Positions 12,001 to 24,000 of a stretch of DNA of 64,000 bases are shown piece by piece. Each line of letters begins with the position of its first letter. Position 1 is the first letter of the stretch. The notes beneath the pieces were generated by a model. The model made no database searches. It saw only the letters and a list, made by a program, of their open reading frames with translations, and was not told where the DNA came from. Location: positions 32,005,519-32,069,518 of the forward strand of contig NW_026947485.1 of the NCBI RefSeq assembly GCF_034190915.1, written 5' to 3'. Origin of the DNA: Cavia porcellus. Lineage: Eukaryota; Chordata; Mammalia; Rodentia; Caviidae. Made by a program: the position numbers and the translations under genes.

Positions 12001-15000
12001 ACAGCATTACTATAATTTTGTTATTCAGAATTTGCTGAAAACACCGAAAACTTGAAAACCAAAATGTCAGAATTAAGACTCTACTGTGACCTCCTTGTTC
12101 AGCAAGTAGATAAAACAAAAGAAGTGACCACAACTGGTGTCTCTAATTCTGAGGTAAAATACTTTAGTAATAGTATTGACATTGTACCTCAAAAAGTAAC
12201 ACTGGATTGTTTATAGGTACTATTATTCTTACAGAAATCCTGACTATAATAGAATTTGCTATATTTTTAGAAGAAAAAGTAAACAAAACTTTACAAAGAA
12301 AAGAAATGTGTGCATTGCAGCATGTGGAAGCATACATTTTCCTTCCTGAAGTGAATTCAGGATTAATTGATAACATTTGGAACTTAGTACTAACATACTA
12401 AATTACATTTCTCCCTGTTTACATCACTTTTTTGTGGGGAGTGGTCAATATAGGGAATTGAATCCAGGCCTTTGCACTAAGTTATACCTCCCCCTTTTTA
12501 TTTTTTATAATAAATTTCTTTTCTTTTCTTTTCTTTTTTTTCTTGTACCAGGGATTGAATTCACGACCTCATGCTTGCCAGGCAGGTGCTTATGCCACAG
12601 AGCTAAATCCTGGGCCCTTCCCTTTTTATTTTTTAAGCTTGTCATCCTCCTGCCTCTGTCTGCCAAGTAACTAGGATTATAGGCATACACTACCTCACTT
12701 GGCTGTTTGTACCACTTTTTAAAAATACAGTCTTACTTGTTTTACAAAACTGTTTCCTAGGTGTGATTATAAAGTGTTAATGGTGTGTCTGCCAATAGTA
12801 TTTATCTGTTACCTTTGGTGAGATTGACTGTGTTTTATTTGACCGTAGTAATTGTTGTGCTTTTGGAGTAGATATGTGTTTTCAGAGATGGAGACATAGC
12901 TTTATTCTTAATCAACAAGAATTGTGATTTTTAACATTTATTGATAAAATTGTTATTCACTCACCCTAAAACACATTTAAGGATCTCTATGGTATTAAGC
13001 TGTGTATTGACTGGTTTACATTAAGCAGAGAATGTCGTTCAATCCCGAGTACAAAAAAAAAACCTGTCTATGCTGTGCTTTCAAAGAAGTTATAACCTGA
13101 TGAATATCTACAATATGAAGAATGCGCCAATTATACTTAATGTTTTAATTCTTTTTTTTTTTTTAGGTAATAGAATACCATGCTACTAGTAGTTTATATG
13201 GTTAGAGGTCTTATGAAGGTGATTTAACTGACTTTCATTTATGTACTTCCTTTTGGACTCTCTTACTCATTTGTTCGTGTTGTGTGTAATCACTGCTTAT
13301 GGGTTGGGGCAGGTAAGAACTAAAGCATCAGCTCTATTCTTGCAAAGTCTAGAGCAGTTATTGCCCACTTAGAGCACCTGTACCCCCAAAAGACATTTGG
13401 TAGTGTCTGGAAACATTTTTGGTTGTCGTAATTGAGGGAATGCTGTTGACATCTAGTGGGTAGAAGCCACAAGATGCTGCTTAACATCTTGCAGTGAACA
13501 GGCGAGCTGCACCCTGGCTCTGCACATTACCCAGGCTAGAATATCTGTGGTGCTGAGTAGAAAAAGAGAAGATGTGACCGCAGCAATCTTTAATTCAGGA
13601 AGGAAAGTGCATGTAGCAAGAGCTGTGGAAACTTATTAATGAAAAGTGTAGTCTGTCACCTGGGGGTGTTAGAAATATGAAATGAAAAAAATGTAAGAGA
13701 CCACTAGTGTGTTTTTCACTCTCTAGTCAGAATATAAACAAATAAACTATTAGTAACAGGAAAAAAAATCAATTCATTGTTCAAAGGAATTCCAGCTGTT
13801 CTACCCCTTAGTATTCCATACTGAAAGCAAATGTTGTGCAGTTTCTGTAGCTTCACATGAATTTAGTGCCCAGAACCTGGCACAATGGTCTCACAGTGTT
13901 GTTCCCTTTAGCCGCAGTGAATTTAAATTGGAAAATGTAAAGGGTCAGATTGAGACGAGCATTGTGCATGGTAAGTGGTAAATAGGTCTAATTCTATTTT
14001 TTTTTTCCTATTTGTCCAGCAATACAGTTGAATACAGGATATTGTTAGTAATTTGTGGATAAAAAGCCTTAAAAGACTAACAATGAAAGAAATGTCTTCC
14101 ATTCTGTTTTGTTGTTGTCTGTTTTTTGTAGGAGGGAATCGATGTGGGTACTCTGCTGAAATCAACTTGTAATACTTTTCTAAAGACTTTGGAAGAGTGC
14201 ATGCAGATTGCCAATGCAGCCTTCACCTCTGACCTGCTTTATCGCACTCCCCCAGGATCACCACAGCTGGCTATGGTCAAGTCAAGCAAAGTAAGAAGAG
14301 CAGCCCAGTTTGTCTGCAACAGGGTTAATTTAGTTAGTTTTTCTGTTGCTGAGACAAATATCTAACACTTGTGACTTAACAGAGGCGAGGTGTATTTGGC
14401 TTATAGTTCCAGATGGTTTCATTCATGGCAACGCAGAAGAAATGGCAACGCAGAAGAGATTGCCAGAATAAAGCTGCTCACTCCATGGCTGCCAGGAAAT
14501 AGAGAAAAAAGGGAAGCAAAAAAAACATATACTTAAAAGGCATGCCTCCAATAGCCTACTTCTTTCAACTGGGTCCCACCACCTAATAGCACACTCAACT
14601 AGGAACTCACCAGTGTATTAATCCAAGAGTAGTATAACACTCCCATGATTCAGTTACCTTCTGAACCCCTCTTACTTTGGGCGAACATTTTAGATGTAAC
14701 CATAACAAAGGTACAATGAAAAGCTGAAAAGTCTAAAGATATAGTGTTGATGATTGATGAAGACATTTTTTAATGGACTTCACTTTATGTCCATTTTTAT
14801 ATCAGATTTCAATCTTCTATATCTAGTGAACTATTTTGGCAGTTTGACTATCTACCTATATCTCTAATATAGCCTTTTCTTTCTAACTTCCTTGTTCAAG
14901 AAATTTAGCCTACAGTTGTGGTGGCCTTCTAACTAGTTATCTTTAAGCTGGCAGCAAACAATATTTATGTTACTGTAATATAAATTGGATCACTTTTAAC

Positions 15001-18000
15001 TGTAAAGTGGTCCTCTCATTGCATATACTTTAAGACATTTTAGCTCCTCTTATCACCGGCTTCTTTCTCTAATATTACTTGACTTGAATATATTAATGTG
15101 TCATTCTCCTCCCACACATACCCTCTTTGTTATAGTATAACCCAGTGCCAAGAATGCCCATCTGAGCTCTTTCCTAGGTTATCTGCTATTCATCCTCTGT
15201 TCATATTTTCTCTACATCTTTAGATTGAACTAGGAGCTTCCTCATATACATTGTTCTGTTTTAGCCCTATTCTTTATTGAAATTAGTTTAAAGGCAGGAA
15301 CACTGTAGTGTTTACCATACCTCTCTCATGTCTGTATAATACCTGGATCTTGGTTTCCTATCTATTAATCTTTAATAAGCATAACTAAATTACAAAGAAA
15401 GCTATCATCAAGAGTTTGGCTATGGTAATTAGATCCTTCAAAGGTCATCTTCCTCCCCCTTAGAAATTTGGGTACCTTTGGGGCTGGGGGTTTAGCTCAG
15501 TGGCCTAAGCGCCTGCCTGGCAAGCAGGCAGTCATGAGTTCGATCCCTGGTACCGATAAAAAGGAAAAAGACAAAAAAAAAAAAAAGGAAATTTGGGTAC
15601 CTTTATTTGATTTAATGAGAAAGGGAAATTGGGACCAATGACTCTACTTTGGGATGACTTAAAATTGTTTATTGGGGCTGGGGGTTTAGCTCGATGGCAT
15701 AAGTGCCTGCTTGGCAAATTCAAGGTCATGAGTTCAATCCCTGATACACAAGTAAATAAATAAATGAATAAAATTGTTTATTGAGTGAAATAGTATATAT
15801 TACAGGAACATTTACCTCTCTCATATATAGATAAAATTCAGAGTAATGCTTTTTTTCTGGATGTTTAACTTTCATTTCCTTGCTTCTTTTAAAGATGAAA
15901 CATCCTGTTGTACCAATACACAATTCACTAGAAAGGTATGGTAAATTTTTTTGGTTTTCTTTTTTCAAAAAAAAAATATGCATATACTTATTCCTTGTTT
16001 AATGATGAGGGGCTGAAATTTTGATCGTAAGGTGGTTTTTCTCATGATTTGAGGTGGTACTAGAAAGAAACAGTATCTGACTTTCCTGTTTCAGGTAAGT
16101 CTAAAATAATACAGACCTTGATTCAATACTAATAGGAAAACTTTGGCATTTGCCTTAGGATGTAGCTCTCACCGATAACATCTAGTACCTTCCATCTCTA
16201 GAGTTAATGAAGATTTAGAATTTCTTATGTAGGAGCTGAGTATTAACTTCAGTGTATTTATCAAGAAAAAGCAGCAGTGCTGTTCTGTTTTGTCTAGAAA
16301 TAAAAATCTCAAATAGCTTCATAGGATGAAAGAATAGTTTTATATCAAAATAAACTATTTCTATTCCTCTAAATATACTTGCAATTTAAAAAAAATAGTA
16401 CATGCTGGGCTGAGAAATGTTAATGTTACTCAGTGCTGGACCATTTGCCTAGCATCCATGAGACCCGAGGTCTGATCCTCAGCACCACACACGCAAAAAA
16501 AGTAATTGTTGACTTGGCTACATATGTTATGTTACATAGGCATTTCTATATGTCCTAATATTTTGTTCTTTCAAATTGCTGATATTCTGTTATTTGCTTA
16601 TTATAAGGATTCTTCCTAATTTGATTGTTTCTAATGTTCTCCTTTTTAAATATTCCTACAAGGGAAATCTTTGTATTTTTTTTCTTTTGAGTTATTGCTG
16701 CTATATATTCTCACATTTTGAATTCCTAGGTTGAAATGTAACTTTTTTTAGAAAACAGCAAATGCTTTTCCTAGACTTGCCATGTAGCTTGAACCCTTCC
16801 CCTTATTTTTATTAGATGAAAATACCTTTGTTCTAATATGACAAGGTATAATCACCTATATTTAAGATATTATGATTGTCCCATTAACAGAGTTAGCTAT
16901 TTCACTTCAATGTTAAATAGATTTTTTTATTACCTTGAAGTGTGGCAGGTCCCTCAGAATGTGTTGTGGTCCTCTTGGGTGTTTTCCTTGTAGATAGATT
17001 ACTGAGAGACAGGAGATGACCGTAGCATGTGGCTTGTACGCAGTTAACTGCCAAGTAAATTCATGGAAATGTCTAGTGGTGTTGAGAAAAAGCCTCCTGC
17101 AGAGAAGTTTAAAAAAGTCAAAGTGTTAAATCTGATAGGTAAGATTACTGATTGGAAGTCAAACAGCTGTCAACATCTATTTCCTGATGCTGATGGGGAG
17201 CAGGAAGACTGAGTTAGCTAAGGGTAGAGGAAGAACCATTAAGCTCTTGATTTCTGACCCAAAGCCTTGAGATAGGTCTGCTTCACACCTGAGGCAGATG
17301 CCTGCCTTGGTGTCTGTGGGAGGCTGTGAGGTTTGACTTAGCTTAACAATTCTGTTTTTAGTGGTAAAAGGATTTGGTAATTGTGACCTCTTTCCCTGTC
17401 CATCTAAATAACATCTACCCAAGCAAGCTATAACCAAATCACTAGACTTTCTGACTTTTTCTTTTAAAAAACATTTTAGGCAAATGGAGATGAACAGTTG
17501 TGAAAATGGATCTTTAAATTTGGAAATAAATGGTGATGAAGAAGTCCTAATGAAAAACAAGAGCCCTTTATATTTGAAATCTGCAGAAATAGACTGTAGC
17601 ATATCAAGTGAAGAAAATACAGAGGAAAATATAACAGGTAAAAACAGAAGTAAAGTCTGAAACCATTAACAAGAGGAAGTTTGGGGATTTGATTTTTACC
17701 CATGATTGGGTACAGAATAGGGATTAGCATGGAGACAGTAGCTTCACTGACAGCATTGTGTACACTCTTCTGACCCAGGGTTAAGAAGGGAATCTGGAGA
17801 TTTGTATGTTAATGCTAGAATGTCTTAGTTATTAACTAAGAAAAGTCATGCTCACATCACTGAAGTTTTATGTTTTGAATAAATAATAAAAACAGGAGAA
17901 TTTCTGTCAAAACATACTCTTACATATTCAACCTAGCAATTTAATTTCTAGGGATTTGCTTCTAGAGGATAGTCAGATTTAAGGACAAGGGTCAAATTAA

Positions 18001-21000
18001 GGGATGTTCTTTATGGCATTCCAGTCAATTCTCATTATGGTTAATTATTGTCACCAGGCTGGGTCTAAGAGGTTCCTGAAACTGAAATAAGGAACTTCAC
18101 ACACTTTATAAAGTAAGTATGCAGCCTTGCTGAGTGCTATCTTGGAAAAAGATTTTCAAGGCATGTTGTAGTCAGGGATTGTGCAGAGAACAATTAGAAT
18201 CAGGTCCTCCAACCATAAAAACAGTCAAGTACCTGCCAAAAAGCCAGCATGATGGGTTTGTCCTGGAGATTAAATGGCACACGTCTTCCCCTCTAGAGAG
18301 CCAGGAAGTGAAGCTCGATGTAAGTACCAGAGCTCCCCCTAAATGAACCACAGCCACTCTCACCAACAAGGTCCCGAGCTCCTCTGATGATAATGGTCAA
18401 ACTCACACTGGGGAAGCTAGTCATGATGAGCTCCTCCAGGAGAACCAACAGCTCAAACAGCAACACTTAGAGAAACCCACAATGCTTCACTTATCTTCTC
18501 CAAGTCTCTATTTATGCTGGCAACTTTCCTCAGGTGAAACATCTACACTCAGCACCATGCTGATTTAATTCAGCTGGTGTTAAATTGGCCACCAGTTTTT
18601 AATCCATAACAGGACATTCTAATAAGAGGCATAGAAAGGGTTTATGAGGCAGCAATTTTTGATGCATTAAAAAGTGTACCAGTGCTTAGAGAAATGAAGC
18701 ACATTGTTTGCTGAAACGGGGAATATCTATGCTTTCTTGAAGGAATGGAAACCTTGGGAAAAGGTGGCCATTCCCCAGAAGAGTACTACATCATTCTACA
18801 GGTGTGAGTGGTTTCGTTTTTGCTTTCGGATTTTTAAGTAATTAAAATATTCTTTGGAATCTCTCAACCTGTTTCTGTATCTTAGGATCAGGCTCCTGCT
18901 TCTTAGTGTCTCAAGCCAATTTGTGGACTTTGAGTATTCTGGAGAAATTACGGGAGTGATGGGGTTCTGGTAGGAAAGGAACTTAAGTTTAACCCAAGGA
19001 ATGGTGACATAAGTCTTCCCGGGGAACTTTGACTGAGGCCCAAAAGTTGCAGTCTTCTTAAAAGTACATTTTTTAAAAGTACATTCTTAAAAGTACATTT
19101 TTTTTTTCCTTTTTCTCCTTATCGGTACCGGGGATCGAACTCACGACCGCCTGCTTGCAAGGCAGGTGCTTATGCCGCTGAGCTAAATCCCCAGCCCAAA
19201 AGTACAATTTTTAGTTAAGATTTCTTCTTTCTTCTACCCAGCTTTTATTTTATCCTGCCTCAGTTATGTTTTATAAAGTCACCCAAATACTGAATTTGCA
19301 AATAGTGCTTGTTATGGTTTGTGTCTGGATGTCCCACAAAGCCTCAGACAGTCATGACAACAGGCTCTAGAATTTGCAATTGATTCATGAGATTATGGGT
19401 GTGAGTGCTACATCCAACCTAGAGTGGCTGACCTACCTACAAAATAAGGGACAGAAGGACTCTTCTCTCAGTGCTCCCTGCTTTTTACTCTTGTTGCTTT
19501 TGCTGTTTTCTGGTTCCATGAACTGTTGCCCTCTGCCATGAGGTACCCTGTCTTACACCCATTAAGTTATAGGCTGAAACCTCCACAAACTGTAAGTTAA
19601 AGAAACCTTTCCTTCTTTAATTTTGGACATGAGGTATTTGTCTCATCAACAAAAGAAAAGTAGCCAACACAGAATTTGGTACCAGAGAAGTGAGATCATT
19701 AACTATACCTGACCATGTGATTCAAGAACCTTTGAGAATGGCTTGTGAGAAGAGTTAGGAAAGGTTCAAAGATGTTGCCTACAAGAGTAGAGCTGGAACA
19801 CCTTAGGCTGTTCTGTATGGGAGACTGATCAGAGCTCAGAAGACCAGAAGGCTGATAGAAATCCTGTCAGGTAAAGACCAGGCTCCAGAGGTTTCTGTTG
19901 GGAAGAAGAACTGCATTGGCTGCTGAAGTCCAGACAGTGTATGCTTGGCAAAAAGTTAGTCTACATTTTGCCTGTGTCCAGGGACCTTGCCTGAGACCCA
20001 GATTAATGGAGGCAGACTAATTAATCTGGCAGAAGAAATTTCAAGGCAGTTGAATGTTGAGGTGGTAGCATGGCTATTGTGGGGAGGTTTTAGCCAGATT
20101 TATGTTAAGAATCAAGAGCAAACAGCCCAGAAGGATGAATTAAAGTGTGAGTTTGGCCAAAAGGGAAGTTCCAGTCAAGTTGTGGACTGCAAAGATAGAG
20201 CAGAGATCTTGACTGCTGATAAGGAACCAGAGAATAGGAAAGATGGCCTGAGGGCATCACAGAAAGTACCAGGACTCTACCTTTTGCAGCTCTGAGGAGA
20301 AAACCTTAGAGCACCAGGTTCCAGAATGGTGGTGGCATAGAGAATTTGTTCCTTGGAATTGGATTCAGAGTACTCAGTGATTCTGGCACTTGACCCCTAC
20401 AGCCAAGAGAGAAGAAAACCTGGCTACTATTCCATCTGGCAGCAGACCTTGTCATTCTGTGTGGCACCGGTTTTAGGCGCATGCAGCATGTAAGAGTTCT
20501 GAGGTTAAAAGGCTTCTACCTTGATTTCAAAAGCGGACCTGAGAGGCTGGCCAGTGAGCCCTTGAGAGGGCAATGTGTGAAACTGTGAGAGTGAAACTAG
20601 AGGTTCAGTGGAGACTCCAGAAATTTGAAAAGCCAGGAAAGTGGATCATGTGAAAAAACCTACAAAGAGGGGAACAAAGTGGGCCCAAGAGAGAAGCTGT
20701 TGGGAGCTACAACCAGTGCTGTACAGGTGGAGCCATGCAAGCCCTTTGGAGCCCACAACTTGCCACAGATTGCTTTGGATGTTCCACATGGAACTATAGC
20801 ACTTAATATTTGCCATGCTGGGTTTTGGACTTGCTTTGGATGCACTGCTTTGTATTCCCATTTGTAACTTTTGGAGTGGATATGTTTATCGTGTGCCATT
20901 GAATGTTGGAAGTGTTCAGCTTTCTTTTCATTTGCACAGGGGCTTGCAGCTAAGAGTTTGCTTTAAATCTCAGAGGAGACTTTGGACATGGACTTTTCAG

Positions 21001-24000
21001 CAATGCCAAAACTGTTTAGGACTTTGACAACTCTTGTAGGTAGATTAAATGTCTTTCACATTAAGGATGTGTATGAATCTTTGGTGAGCCAGGGCTGGGA
21101 TGCTACAGTTTGTATCTGAATGTCCCCACAAAGCCTCATACAGTCATGGGGACAGGCTCTAGAATTTGCAGTTGATTCATAGTGCAATGTTGGGATTATG
21201 AGTGTTAGTGCTACACCCAACCTGGGGTGGCTGGCCTGCATACAATTTAAGGAACAGAAAGAGGCTTCTCTCTTTCCTATTTACTCTTGTTGCTTTTTGC
21301 TGTTTTCTGGTTTCATGAATTGTTACCCTCTGCCATGAGGTACCCTGTCTTGGATCCATCAGATTATGGACTGAAACCTCAACAAACTGTGAGCTAAAGA
21401 ATCTTTTCCTTCTGTAATTTTGGGCATCAGGTATTTTGTCTTAGCAAGAGAAAAGTAACCAACACAGTGCTGTTGCTTCTAGAGGAGTTGACAAAGTGAA
21501 CCCCCTTCAGGCCTCTGGTCACAGCATTTTTATTGGCCAATCAATATATAACCTTGTTTTATGTGTGCTTCCGTTTAAAATCACCATGTCTATATGTATT
21601 ATTGATTCAGTACCATTGAACTCACAGCCAGTAGTACTATAACTGATGCTTAACAGACGTATTTTTTTACTAAAGCACATTTCATATATATATGTATATA
21701 TATCTCACTATTACAGGTGTGGTACCTTTTAAGAAGCACAAACATAGTCAGGCATATTAGTATATGCCTATAATCCCCATTATTTCAGAAGCTAAGATAG
21801 GAGGATCACAAGATCAAGCAAGCCTAAGCAATTTAGTAAGACCCTGTCTCAGTCAAATTTTAAAAGGCTGTGGATGTAGCTCACTGGTAGAGTGCTTACC
21901 TAGCACATGCATGGCCCTGGGTTCAGTGCGCAAAACAAGAGCACAAGCATGCAAAATATGTGCTACTAAAGAAGGACATTTATTTTTATTTATAGTATGA
22001 GAATTGAAACAAGAGCATTACCTTGTTTCACCTCAGCTAGGAAGGTGCATGTCAGGTGACAGATTTTTTTTACCACTCTCCTTATGTCCAATAGAAAAGT
22101 ACTGCCAGTATTGATTTTAGAGTTACAAATTTTAGCAAGTAAGCAAAGTCACAAATATCAAATATGCCCAGAACAAAGATTGACTAATTATAATAGAAGT
22201 TTGAAAGTTATCTAATGCACTTCACTTGGTCATGATGCACTATTACATGGTCATTAAAATACTGTTTTTGAACAACATTGAATGATAATGGAAATACTCA
22301 TGAAACACTTGTGAAAATAAGCAGAATAAAATTTAGTATTTAAACCAGTTTTGTTTGAATATGTATGTATGTATGTATTGTACAGTATTTCAATTTTTGT
22401 TTTTCCATACTTTTTAGTGTTTCACCAGTTTTCACCAATGATTGTGTATTAATTTTCTGAGTTGTATTAGTACATATTTGTAGCACATGATGATCAAATC
22501 ACATTTGTTATGGGGAGTCACTACATGTAAATAACACATCTTCATTCTTTTCTAACCTCCCCCTCATCTCTTGATATCTTTTCCCATTTATAGAAGATCT
22601 ATATAATAGATTAGTGATGGTACCTTGTGCTTTGCAGTTCAAAGTGAAATAATGAAGGAAGATGGAGAAGAAAACTTGAGAAATCATGAGAGCAACTTGG
22701 CAAGGCATACATCAAACTCTTCAAATTGCCCTCCAGAATCCCTCTGGGAAGAGGGAAAAGAAGTCATCCCAACTTTCTTCAGTACTATGAACACCAGGTA
22801 GTATACACCACCTCAAATCACTAACAGTTGGGTATTGGTTTTCCTTCTGGAACGTCACCCATAAAAGTACTTTCAGGTGGTAGTGTATTCTGAGAAAAAA
22901 GAGGACATGATATACCAGTTTATCTACTTTACTACTTACCTTGTCTGAATAGTGGGTGAAAAGGAGTTGGATTGTGAAGAGGGTGTTCTTTGTTTGTTTT
23001 GGTGAACTATCTGTAGAAAATTACCTTAATGGACCATTTTTATAATTTAAAAAATATCAGTTGGGGACAACCATGAAATCATGAAATCTCTGCCCTGTAG
23101 AGAGGCAGCTGTTTCTAGGACTTTGAACTGCAGAGAATGCTGATTTTCAATCTTTCCTCCTCGATTTCACCAAATTTTTAAGCTTTAGTGACATTGAACT
23201 TCTGGAAGACAGTGGCATTCCCACAGAAGCTTTTTTGGCATCATGTTATGCTGTGGTTCCAGTATTAGGTAAGATTTCTGCAGTTATCTTTCACTCGTTA
23301 GTTTCTAAAATATCTTACTGCATTATTTTTCAGGAGAAATATAGTGAGGCAACCTTTCATATGACCAGACACATAAAGTTAAAATTGTCTGACCATAAAA
23401 CATTATTGTATGCTCCCATTTCGTGTCTAATATTGACCTCAGAATGGTGTAATGAAAAAAGAGAATTCTGCTTTCTAGAAAGTATATATAAAAGCACAAG
23501 TGAAAATAGTCGAGGAACAGTTCTGCAAACCTATTGATACTATACAAAAGAATTTGTCATCAGTTACAACAAAGATTTAAAAACCATTACAAGAGCCAGG
23601 AATTTAGCTCAGCAAGGTAAACACCTACCTGGAAAGCTTGAGGTCAGGAGTTCAATCCCGGTACCAAAACAAACCAAAAAAACCCATAAAAGTAAAAACC
23701 ATTACAAACCAGGAATGGTGATGCATGCCTATTATCCCACCTACTCAGAAGGCTGAGGCAGGAGCATCATAAGTTCAGCCTGAGCTTCATAGCAAGACCC
23801 TGTTTCACAATTTTAAAAACGCTAACTCAGTAGTAGAGCACTTACAAGCACATGTGAGGCCCTGGGTTAATCCTCAAAAAAAAAAAAAAGAAAATGTGTC
23901 TCTGTAAGTTTGTTTAAATTTAGATCTTCTTAGTATAAAGTCAGTAATACCAGGAATTACTAATGTGATAAAATTTGCTATATAATGCATTTAACTGTCG

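Larger units (their letters stand above)
19310..21466 (+). mobile_element. Complete MaLR (ERVL-type) element with both LTRs
   Basis: Two LTRs flank about 1.4 kb of internal sequence. The whole 2157-bp element is bounded by a perfect 5-bp duplication GTGCT (19305-19309 and 21467-21471). It lies in the same orientation as PLEKHA8 in intron 7. The internal region has no gag/pol similarity I can see, as is normal for non-autonomous MaLR elements. The open frame at 19987-20295 is not a recognised protein. Confidence 0.93.

Noticed and set aside
15480..15588. Possible tRNA-Ala gene (A box, B box, TGC loop)
   Set aside because: The acceptor stem does not pair and the A-rich tail plus 16-bp duplication show it is a retroposed SINE.
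19987..20295. 102-codon frame in the MaLR element
   Set aside because: Lies in the internal region of a non-autonomous retroelement and shows no gag, pol or env motif.
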